Source: Heterotrichella gracilis (Eukaryota > Sar > Xanthophyceae > Tribonematales > Xanthonemataceae). From it: a DNA stretch of 64,000 bases. A program made the translations under genes and the position numbers. The notes below the pieces were generated by a model. It had not been told where the DNA came from, ran no database searches, and was given only the letters and a program-made list of their open reading frames with translations. Where the stretch lies: assembly GCA_032358255.1 (NCBI GenBank), contig JAULBX010000002.1, forward strand, positions 496,001-560,000, written 5' to 3'. Below, piece after piece: positions 57,001 to 64,000 of this stretch (position 1 is the first letter of the stretch; each line of letters begins with the position of its first letter).

Positions 57001-59984
57001 TAAATAACGGACCTACAGTAACGGTGGTAAGTTCGCCTACAACTATTTGTAGCACAAGTGGAAGTTCCGCTACCTTAAGCGCCAGCGGCGCTTTAAGTTA
57101 TACGTGGAATCCCGGCGCGGTAGTTGCTTCTTCTTTAGTAATTACACCTACGATCACTTCTACTTTTTCTGTGAGTGGTACTAATGGGCTTGGTTGTGTT
57201 TCTACTACTACCCTTTCATATTCGGTTACGCCTACGCCTACAATAAACGTTAGCTCATCTTCAACTGCTATTTGTGCCGGTAATTCTGTTACTTTAAGTG
57301 CAACAGGTGCGACTTCTTATACCTGGAACCCCGGCGCGTTACCAGGAGGAACAGTTACAGTGGCTCCTGCAACCAATACAACTTATACTGTTACTGGAAG
57401 CAATGGTAATTGTACAAGTACGGCAACTATTGCCGTAGTAGTAAATTCCAATCCAACTATTACTGCGAGTTCTTCACCAACAATTATTTGCAGCGGCAGC
57501 TCCAGTACACTAACTGCTGCTGGTGCTTTAACCTTTACGTGGAATCCCGGCGCTTTGAACGGCACATCTGTTTCTGTTAGTCCGGGTGCGACAACCAGCT
57601 ATACTGTTACTGGAACTAGCGCTTCTGGATGTACCGCAACAGCTGTAACTATTGTTTCAGTAAATATTACGCCTACTCTTAATCCTATTGCTACGCCAAC
57701 TGCTATTTGTATTGGCGGCACTTCTACTCTTTCTTCTACCGGAGCTACTTCATACACCTGGAACCCGGGAAACCTTTCCGGTGCAAGCGTTACAGTTGCT
57801 CCATTAGCAACTACTAATTATACCCTTGTTGGGTCTACTTCAGGATGTTTTGATACTAAAACTGTTTCTCTTATTGTAAATCCTTTACCTATTATTAGCG
57901 GCGCCAGTTCACCAACTGCTATTTGTGTCGGTAATTCTGCAACGCTTACCGGCTCTGGTGGATCAACTTATACGTGGACACCTGGCCCTGTAACCGGCGT
58001 TAACGTAACTGTTTCTCCGATCGCAAATACTACTTATACTGTTGTCGGAACCAACTCGCTAGGTTGTTCTAATTTTGGCACTGTGAGTTTAATAGTAAAT
58101 GCTAATCCAACAATTACTGCCGTAACTAATCCAACAAGTATTTGCAGTGGCTCAGGTGCTTCTGCTACATTAACTGCTGGCGGTGCTATTTCTTACACCT
58201 GGAACCCGGGTGCTTTGATCGGATCTCCTGTTATTGTTAATCCAAGTGTTACAACTAATTATACCGTTACAGGTACCAATGCTTCCGGCTGTGTAAGTAC
58301 CAAAACCGTTAGTATCTTGATTACGCCTTCACCAACTATTACTATTATTGGCAATCCCGCTCCACTTTGCCTTGGAAGTTCAAGTACATTAACAGCTAAT
58401 GGCGCTGCATCTTATACCTGGTTACCGGGCGGTTCTACTGCAACAAGTATTGTCGTTTCGCCAACTGCCACCACAGTATATACAGTTATCGGTGTATCTG
58501 GAAATTGTTCCTCTACTAAAACATTTACATTGGTAGTATTACCGCGTCCTAATATTAATATAACAACTCTTCCTCCGGTTATTTGTAACGGCGGTTCTGC
58601 ATTATTGCTGGCGTTTGGTGCCTCTAGCTATACCTGGAATCCAGGCAGCGCAGTTGGTAATACTATAATTGTGTCGCCTTCGGTTACTACTTCTTATACG
58701 GTTACCGGTAGTAATTTAGCGGGCTGTACAAATACAGCTGTTACTACTGTATCCGTCAATCCTAATCCTACAATTACAACCGTTCCTTCGTCTACACTCG
58801 TTTGTTCAGGAAATTCTGTCACTCTGGTTTCGAGTGGTGGTTTAACTTATTTAGTTAATCCAGGCGCCTTAACCGGACCGATCGTTGTGGTTTCTCCAAC
58901 CGTTACAACAACTTATACTGTTACCGGTTTAAATAATTTTGGTTGTACAGATACTGAGACAGTAACTATTGCTGTGGGTGGCAATCCTACTATTACTGCC
59001 AGCGCTTCAAGCTCACTTCTATGTGACGGCGGATCATTTACTTTATCTGCAACCGGCGCTACTAATTACACATGGATGCCAATTGCTCTTACAGGAACTA
59101 CTGTTGTTACAACTGCTACTAATTCTATTAATACGTATACTGTTATTGGTGAAAATGGTGGCTGTAGTTCTGTAGCAACTGTTTCTGTATTTGTGATCAG
59201 TTGTAACAATACTATGTTTGGAATGACAAAAGCGGCAGGAAAACCTGTTTTAGTTTACAACACGTTTTACAATGTTGATTTTACTGTTACCGCAGTTAAC
59301 GCTTCTACTATTAACTTAACCAACGTTACTTTAAATGAAGACCTTGGTTTTGCTTTTCCAATGCCTAGTAATTTTAGCGTAGTAAGCCAACCTGTTATTA
59401 CTTCGCAAAATAGTAGCCTAAGCATTAACCCTTTATTTGATGGTGTGTCACAAATAAGCTTAACATCTCCATCTACCAGTACTTTATTAGCCAACAAACG
59501 CGACACCATTGTCTTTACTGTACGTATCGATCCTAAAGGTTTTTATGGTCCTTTTAAAAACTGGGTAATTGGTTTTGCTGATTTTATTAATAACGTTACT
59601 GTTATGGATACCTCGAATAATGGCTTTACATGGGATCCTGACTTTGATGGTGATCCTACCAACAACGACACGGTGACCATCATCAACTTAACGCCTATCG
59701 ATCTTTTTATCCCGGATGGTTTTTCTCCTGATGGTGATGGAAAAAATGATGTTTTCTTCATTAAGGGTTTAAATGGCAGACCTGTGAAATTGACTATCTT
59801 TAATCGCTGGGGTAATAAAGTATATGAGAAATCTGAATACGATAACTCATGGAATGGTTTGGTTAATGCCACCGGCCTGGTGCTTGGTAGTAACAAAGTG
59901 CCACCTGCTACGTATTATTACATTATTGAATTCCTGGACGGTGACAAAGAAACAAGGACCGGATTCGTTGTCGTGCAGTATTGA
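54048..59984 (+). CDS. Giant T9SS-exported LamG plus Ig-like repeat protein
   Basis: 1978 residues: signal peptide to about 19 (FFSQS), a LamG/concanavalin-like domain (about 28-235; VTFSGWIKINV, WYHVAFTMDNTNINIYLNG, NGTIDNVRFYNRILNASEIN), a propeller-like region (about 240-465), two divergent Ig-like repeats, about 15 Ig-like repeats of the SATLSASGAxSYTWNPG type (about 625-1720), a DUF11-like domain (about 1722-1870) and a type B sorting domain (about 1893-1978; FSPDGDGKNDVFFIKG, FNRWGNKVYEKSEYDNSWNG). LamG modules often bind glycans, so surface or matrix binding is plausible. Nine bases after the PorE-like gene. Confidence 0.88.
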   Translation: MKKLFFLLFSLITLSFFSQSLTTSLTACYALNGNGAEPINNFTGTLSAVTPTLDRFSNPNSAFFFSGTTSSYIELPDNPLIKSNAVTFSGWIKINVITTSHIVFTKNSASSNFEAFCLSLNNTAFGYKFRVTKGNSGFVNTIDCTTPIVANTWYHVAFTMDNTNINIYLNGALQGATPSTVLFDYVAGKKVYLGVSNESFNLPLNGTIDNVRFYNRILNASEINQLYLTDPACVASISNPNCNSSFYAQSTSGIFESGLVVPNTSTLVSLPPASSGFAVGPAFGFPAPNPTFWTTIAGNFAYYDGTNFINTGHSTSNAGAVNIGGSKNLIYNLVGATGQVYKYNGTGPATLVATIPALAGGGPYDLVGDDQDNFYYLRTQPPQSLNVYDPTGILTCSYSVAGILPATAGGGFSIVGNTVTAHTGSAYYVGTIAGSVVNFTTTPSSFASPSDFANCHLVNTFSSNITGNPSASLTCSSPTLTLTASSTLSPNSYTWTGPGILTPINNQTIQVNVAGVYTCSLTSLTGCPAKTSVATFTVINSGGILTPTITSTGSLSCTNPTTQLIVSPNSPTNTILWSGPGIVGANNTATIIANAAGIYSVTLTSTLCSGTATFNLASGVGPLTLIPSPASAQICSSSGPVTLSVTGATNYTWAPAASLIPSTGSVVAANPGSTTTYTINGVTGVCSGSAMVTVSVNATPTVIITSGNQTVCAGNSATLSASGATSYTWNPGALFGSPVIVSPTVTTIYTVIGANGSCTASATTSVVVVPSPTIFTLASPSSVCQGVSTNILAAGALSYTWQPGNLNGALVTVTPAISTVYTVSGTNAAGCVGTSTVLINVDPNPTITINPASPTICAGTSATLTATGAVNYTWTPGAIVSSSLVVTPASSTSYTVNGDDGTCPGSSTVFVTVISNPTVTVSASSTLICLGGTTTLSAVGAGSYTWNPGNLSGSSVTVSPLATTVYTVTGGTGICSDTKTISITVNNGPTVTVVSSPTTICSTSGSSATLSASGALSYTWNPGAVVASSLVITPTITSTFSVSGTNGLGCVSTTTLSYSVTPTPTINVSSSSTAICAGNSVTLSATGATSYTWNPGALPGGTVTVAPATNTTYTVTGSNGNCTSTATIAVVVNSNPTITASSSPTIICSGSSSTLTAAGALTFTWNPGALNGTSVSVSPGATTSYTVTGTSASGCTATAVTIVSVNITPTLNPIATPTAICIGGTSTLSSTGATSYTWNPGNLSGASVTVAPLATTNYTLVGSTSGCFDTKTVSLIVNPLPIISGASSPTAICVGNSATLTGSGGSTYTWTPGPVTGVNVTVSPIANTTYTVVGTNSLGCSNFGTVSLIVNANPTITAVTNPTSICSGSGASATLTAGGAISYTWNPGALIGSPVIVNPSVTTNYTVTGTNASGCVSTKTVSILITPSPTITIIGNPAPLCLGSSSTLTANGAASYTWLPGGSTATSIVVSPTATTVYTVIGVSGNCSSTKTFTLVVLPRPNINITTLPPVICNGGSALLLAFGASSYTWNPGSAVGNTIIVSPSVTTSYTVTGSNLAGCTNTAVTTVSVNPNPTITTVPSSTLVCSGNSVTLVSSGGLTYLVNPGALTGPIVVVSPTVTTTYTVTGLNNFGCTDTETVTIAVGGNPTITASASSSLLCDGGSFTLSATGATNYTWMPIALTGTTVVTTATNSINTYTVIGENGGCSSVATVSVFVISCNNTMFGMTKAAGKPVLVYNTFYNVDFTVTAVNASTINLTNVTLNEDLGFAFPMPSNFSVVSQPVITSQNSSLSINPLFDGVSQISLTSPSTSTLLANKRDTIVFTVRIDPKGFYGPFKNWVIGFADFINNVTVMDTSNNGFTWDPDFDGDPTNNDTVTIINLTPIDLFIPDGFSPDGDGKNDVFFIKGLNGRPVKLTIFNRWGNKVYEKSEYDNSWNGLVNATGLVLGSNKVPPATYYYIIEFLDGDKETRTGFVVVQY
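55455..59200 (+). repeat. Tandem Ig-like repeat tract of the LamG protein
   Basis: About 15 units of 70-80 residues plus two divergent units, with the same YTWNPG core as the upstream protein. I saw no exact long duplication, so this tract looks older or less homogenised. Confidence 0.8.
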
Positions 59985-60021
59985 AAATAAAATTAAAAAA
60001 TTTATTTCCTAAAACCGGAAA

Positions 60022-63000
60022 ATGAAATTAAAATATTTTATACTCAGTCTAATTAGTTTAACCGCTAATTTATTTTATTCGCAATCGTTGTCTACAAGTT
60101 TAACAGCATGCTATGCGTTAAATGGAAATGGGACAGAACCCATTAATAATTTAACGGGCATATTAAGTGCGGCTGCCTCTCCAACATTAGATAGATTTAA
60201 CAATCCTAATTCTGCCATTCACTTTAATGGTACAGCTGCAAGTTTTATTACTTTGCCAAATAGTCCTTTATTAAAACCAAGCAATGCGGTTTCATTTTCA
60301 GGTTGGGTAAAATTTGATAATATTATTCAATCGCATTATATCGTTTTTGCACATAATACTTGTACGAGCTATCATGAAGGATATACTTTGGTTGCGCAGA
60401 ATCTCGGTCTCGGCTTTAAGCTACACGCTGTAAAATCAAGCGGGGCCTGCTCGCCGGCGACGCAACAAGTTTTATCCAGTAGTTCTAACATGCTGGCAAA
60501 TACCTGGTACCACGTTGGCGCATATATTGGAAATGATTCATTAAAAGTATACATAAACGGTGTATTGGAAGGTTCGGCTATTTCTATAAATCCATCTTTC
60601 AATTATAATCCGGGGGATAATGTATACTTAGGCGGTTCAAACATTGCTTTTAATTTGCCTATGAATGGATCACTTGATAATGTGAGGTTTTACAATCGTA
60701 AATTAAATGGTACAGAATTTAATCAATTATATCTTACAGATCCAATATGTTCTGTTCTTGCATCTCCAAATTGCAATAGTAATTTTTATTCTATTGCAAA
60801 TAATACTTTTCCCTCCACAATGCTGGTATCCGCATCATCATTAGGAATTCCAAACACTTCGACGGTTTCCGCTGCGCTATCAACCCCAGGAATTAGTGGA
60901 TTGGCAATTGGGCCAGCCTTTGGTTTTCCAGCTCCAAACCCGACATTCTGGACAACAGACGGTAACAATTATTTATATTTTGATGGCAGTACATATATAA
61001 GCACTAACCACGCTGATCTCGCTGGTAACGGTCAAAAAAAATATGGCGGAAGTAAAAATTATATTTATAGCTTAGACCAGATCGGTCAAGTATTTTCTTA
61101 TAATGGAACAGGGCCGGCTAGTCTACTTACTACTGTTCCTACTTCTTCAAATGGTTTAATGGTAGCTGATATTGTTGGAGACAACCTAGATAATTTTTAT
61201 ATTCTTAAATTAACAATACCTCAAAGTTTACTTGTATATAATTCATCAGGCGTTCAATTATGTTCATATTCCATTACCGGAATACCGTCAACGACATTTC
61301 CCTTTCCTGGAGGAGGTATGGCAATTATTGGCAATACAGTTACTGCTTTCAATACCAATAGCTCAGGCACACCGCTATACTATGTTGGAAAGATTTCAGG
61401 TTCCGCCGTTAATTTTACGCAAACCGCACATACTTTTTCTATAAATCCAGGTGTAGATTTTGCAAGTTGTCCAATAACAACATCTCCTTTTTCTTCATCA
61501 ATTACCGCAATTCCAAATCCTTCTATAAGTTGTATAAGTCAAACTATCACATTAACGGCGAATTCAACTTCAACTGTATTTCCCGGAAATTATTCCTGGT
61601 CCGGTCCCGGTATTATTACCTCACCTACAAGCCAAAGTGTCCAGGTAAATCAACCGGGTGTTTATTCGTGCACCTTAACAAGTTGTCCTATGGCAGGTTC
61701 AGTTTCTTCTTTTACTGTGTTAAGTGGACCGGGGCCTATCACACCAACTATTACATTAACGAATAGCTTAAGTTGTGCAAGTCCAAACGCTACACTTGTG
61801 GTTACACCAAATATAGCGCCACATACTTTTTTGTGGGCAGGAGCAGGTCTTGGTTCATATACAACACCAACAACCGTTGCCAGTGCTGGTGGAATTTTTA
61901 CTGTAACAGTTACAAATCCTGTAACAGGTTGTTCAGGTACACAAACTATAAATGTTCCAAGTAGTATAAGTATACCCACAATAAATGCAACCGCATCCAG
62001 CACACAAATTTGTTTTCCGAGTGCTTCCCCAATAACTTTTACCGCAACCGGCGCTACCAATTATACGTGGACACCAATAGGTTCAACTGTTCCGGGAACA
62101 GGTTCTGTTGTGGCTGCTAATCCAACGGTTACCACAACGTACACGATAAGTGGTACTACTGGAGCGTGTACAGGAAGTACGTCTATCACCATCTCTGTAA
62201 CGCCAACGCCAACAATGATCGCCAGTGGAAGTCCAACAGTTTGTTCAGGCTCACCAACAACTTTATCGGTTACCGGAGCAACAAACTACACATGGATGCC
62301 GGGAAGTTTAACGGGCTCTAGTGTTACAGTTTCTCCAACTGTAACCACTAATTATACTATAACTGGTGCTAATGGAATTTGTACATCTACAACAAGTATT
62401 TTATTAACGGTAGTTCCAATTCCAACCATTACTGCTTCTGCTTCACCAACAATTATTTGTCAGGGTAGTACTTCTACTTTAACCGCAAACGGCGCAATAA
62501 CTTACACCTGGCAACCGGGTAATTTATCCGGCAATACAGTAACCGTTAGTCCGCTAGCAACAACTATTTATACTGTAAGTGGTAAAAACATATTGGGTTG
62601 CTCTTCAAGCACAACGGTTCAGTTGGTTGTAAATAATCCGACAATTAACGTTTCACCATTGTCAAATACTATATGTACCGGAAGTTCGGCAACGATATCT
62701 GCAAGTGGGGCAAGTTCTTATACATGGAATCCAGGTGCTTTTACAACTTCTTCTATTGTGGTTTCGCCAACAACCAGCACTACTTATACTTTGATCAGTA
62801 TTAACGGCGCTTGTACTTCTACGAGTACAATTCCAATTTCTGTTGCTCCATTGCCAACAATAACAGCTGTAAGCAATGCAACGGTTATTTGTGCAGGTGG
62901 AAGCGCTACTTTAACTGCATCTGGTGCTTCCACATACACCTGGAACCCTGTTGCTTTATTTGGATCTACCATAAGCGTTTCTCCAACCATAACAACAGTG

Positions 63001-64000
63001 TATGTTGTAGCAGGAACTTCTTCCTTAGGTTGCATCAACGCAGGAACCATTAGCGTTGCCGTTAACCCTACACCCACTGTTTTCGTTACCAGCACCCCAA
63101 CTAATATTTGCAGTGGTTCTCCTTCTTTATTAAGTGCTTCAGGTGCTGTAACATATACCTGGGCACCAATAGGTTCTAACGGCAGTACCTTAGTAGTTAC
63201 TCCACCAGTAAGTACAACTTATACCGTTACCGGAACAAACTCTTTAGGATGCGTCAGTTCTCAAACCGTTAGTGTTTTAGTTTTGCCTACGCCTACTTTA
63301 ACTATTTCTTCTTCGCCCACTGTTATTTGTACGGGTAGTTCGGCAACATTAACGGCGAATGGCGCAACAACTTATACCTGGATGCCCGGAGCATTAACCG
63401 GCACTTCGGCAGTTGTTTCTCCAACTGCCACAACTGTTTACACCGTTAACGGCGCATCTGGCATATGCAATTCTAACAAAACATTTACTTTAGTTGTATT
63501 ACCACGTCCTACTATTTCAATTACAGCAATACCTTCGGTAATGTGTAGTGGTAATTCTGGTGTATTATTAGCGTTTGGCGCTTCAAATTATACATGGAGT
63601 CCGGGTAGCTCAGTTGGAAACACTCTAGCAATTACTCCTTCCGTAACTACAACATATACTGTTACTGGCACCAACACTGTAGGTTGCGCCAACACAGCAA
63701 CAACAGCAGTTACCGTTAACCCTTCGCCAACTATTACTGTAATTACATCTTCAAACACCGTATGTTCAGGAAATTCAGTAACACTAACTTCCAGTGGCGC
63801 TCTTAATTATATCTGTTTACCAGGCGCACAAACAGGTTCTGCTATAGTAGTTTCTCCAACAGTAAATACCACTTACACAATTAGTGGAATTAATGGTTCG
63901 GGTTGTACGGATACGGAAACTATTAGCATTACAATTGCCCCGGGCCCAACAATAAGTGCAACTAGCTCAAATACGCTTTTGTGTGATGGAGGAACTTTTT
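60022..64000 (+). CDS. Third giant LamG plus Ig-like repeat protein (cut by window end)
   Basis: An open frame from ATG 60022 to the window edge, at least 1326 codons without a stop. Signal peptide to about 20 (LFYSQS), a LamG domain (about 28-240; AVSFSGWVKFDN, WYHVGAYIGNDSLKVYINGV, NGSLDNVRFYNRKLNGTEF), a propeller-like region, two divergent Ig-like repeats, then Ig-like repeats. Its domain order parallels the 1978-residue neighbour throughout, so the two are tandem paralogues. DUF11-like and type B sorting domains are expected beyond the window. The 37 bases between them hold only a weak TTTCC/GGAAA hairpin. Confidence 0.87.
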   Translation, partial: MKLKYFILSLISLTANLFYSQSLSTSLTACYALNGNGTEPINNLTGILSAAASPTLDRFNNPNSAIHFNGTAASFITLPNSPLLKPSNAVSFSGWVKFDNIIQSHYIVFAHNTCTSYHEGYTLVAQNLGLGFKLHAVKSSGACSPATQQVLSSSSNMLANTWYHVGAYIGNDSLKVYINGVLEGSAISINPSFNYNPGDNVYLGGSNIAFNLPMNGSLDNVRFYNRKLNGTEFNQLYLTDPICSVLASPNCNSNFYSIANNTFPSTMLVSASSLGIPNTSTVSAALSTPGISGLAIGPAFGFPAPNPTFWTTDGNNYLYFDGSTYISTNHADLAGNGQKKYGGSKNYIYSLDQIGQVFSYNGTGPASLLTTVPTSSNGLMVADIVGDNLDNFYILKLTIPQSLLVYNSSGVQLCSYSITGIPSTTFPFPGGGMAIIGNTVTAFNTNSSGTPLYYVGKISGSAVNFTQTAHTFSINPGVDFASCPITTSPFSSSITAIPNPSISCISQTITLTANSTSTVFPGNYSWSGPGIITSPTSQSVQVNQPGVYSCTLTSCPMAGSVSSFTVLSGPGPITPTITLTNSLSCASPNATLVVTPNIAPHTFLWAGAGLGSYTTPTTVASAGGIFTVTVTNPVTGCSGTQTINVPSSISIPTINATASSTQICFPSASPITFTATGATNYTWTPIGSTVPGTGSVVAANPTVTTTYTISGTTGACTGSTSITISVTPTPTMIASGSPTVCSGSPTTLSVTGATNYTWMPGSLTGSSVTVSPTVTTNYTITGANGICTSTTSILLTVVPIPTITASASPTIICQGSTSTLTANGAITYTWQPGNLSGNTVTVSPLATTIYTVSGKNILGCSSSTTVQLVVNNPTINVSPLSNTICTGSSATISASGASSYTWNPGAFTTSSIVVSPTTSTTYTLISINGACTSTSTIPISVAPLPTITAVSNATVICAGGSATLTASGASTYTWNPVALFGSTISVSPTITTVYVVAGTSSLGCINAGTISVAVNPTPTVFVTSTPTNICSGSPSLLSASGAVTYTWAPIGSNGSTLVVTPPVSTTYTVTGTNSLGCVSSQTVSVLVLPTPTLTISSSPTVICTGSSATLTANGATTYTWMPGALTGTSAVVSPTATTVYTVNGASGICNSNKTFTLVVLPRPTISITAIPSVMCSGNSGVLLAFGASNYTWSPGSSVGNTLAITPSVTTTYTVTGTNTVGCANTATTAVTVNPSPTITVITSSNTVCSGNSVTLTSSGALNYICLPGAQTGSAIVVSPTVNTTYTISGINGSGCTDTETISITIAPGPTISATSSNTLLCDGGTF
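61500..64000 (+). repeat. Tandem Ig-like repeat tract of the partial protein
   Basis: About twelve units up to the window end, with cores such as GATNYTWMPG and GAITYTWQPG, aligned in order with the tract of the preceding gene. Confidence 0.75.

Overview
The window is AT-rich chromosomal DNA from a member of the Bacteroidota, probably a free-living relative of Flavobacteriales or Cytophagales. The evidence is T9SS type B (gliding-type) C-terminal sorting domains, a PorP/SprF protein, a PorE-like OmpA protein, TonB receptor architecture, Bacteroidota-type promoters (TTG, about 20 nt, TAnnTTTG), and the absence of purine-rich Shine-Dalgarno sites. No prophage, insertion sequence or CRISPR array was seen.

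Layout. 0-10.6 kb holds mixed housekeeping and envelope genes: a DUF748 protein, a DUF1003 protein, a WalJ-like hydrolase, lipoproteins, tRNA-Lys(UUU), a DegT aminotransferase, a GNAT-like protein, miaA and an RlpA-like protein. 10.7-28.5 kb is one long, almost gap-free sulfur assimilation and methionine/cysteine block. It starts with a promoter, a SAM-I riboswitch and a Cys/Met-rich 39-residue ORF. Then come a small unknown gene, metX, hom, a 1-Cys peroxiredoxin, an aldo/keto reductase, a HEPN-tailed siroheme sulfite reductase, a 21-residue ORF with eight consecutive Cys codons, a uroporphyrinogen-III methyltransferase (cobA), a TonB receptor, a precorrin-2 dehydrogenase-TauE fusion, a ferredoxin-NADP reductase-like flavoprotein, OsmC, metZ, cysH, cysD and cysN. 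Sulfate is activated (CysDN), reduced (CysH, sulfite reductase with siroheme made by the neighbouring enzymes) and put onto O-acetylhomoserine (MetX, MetZ).

28.5-35.7 kb is a complete histidine operon, hisGDCBHAF-hisIE, behind a leader peptide with four consecutive His codons and a classical terminator/antiterminator. 35.7-41.5 kb holds a TPR/PD40 secreted protein, two overlapping rhomboid proteases, mutL and a small secreted protein. 41.5-64 kb is a T9SS surface-protein locus: a 3106-residue repeat protein, PorP/SprF, a PorE-like OmpA protein, a 1978-residue LamG-plus-repeats protein and a paralogue cut by the window end.

The most interesting signal is the pair of poly-cysteine mini-ORFs in the sulfur block. 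The second is followed directly by RNA able to form two mutually exclusive stem-loops, one of which reaches to within 10 nt of the cobA start codon. Together with the SAM riboswitch and the leaderless-looking His leader, this suggests regulation by ribosome stalling. The mini-ORFs, pairings and positions are read directly from the sequence; the regulatory function is inference.
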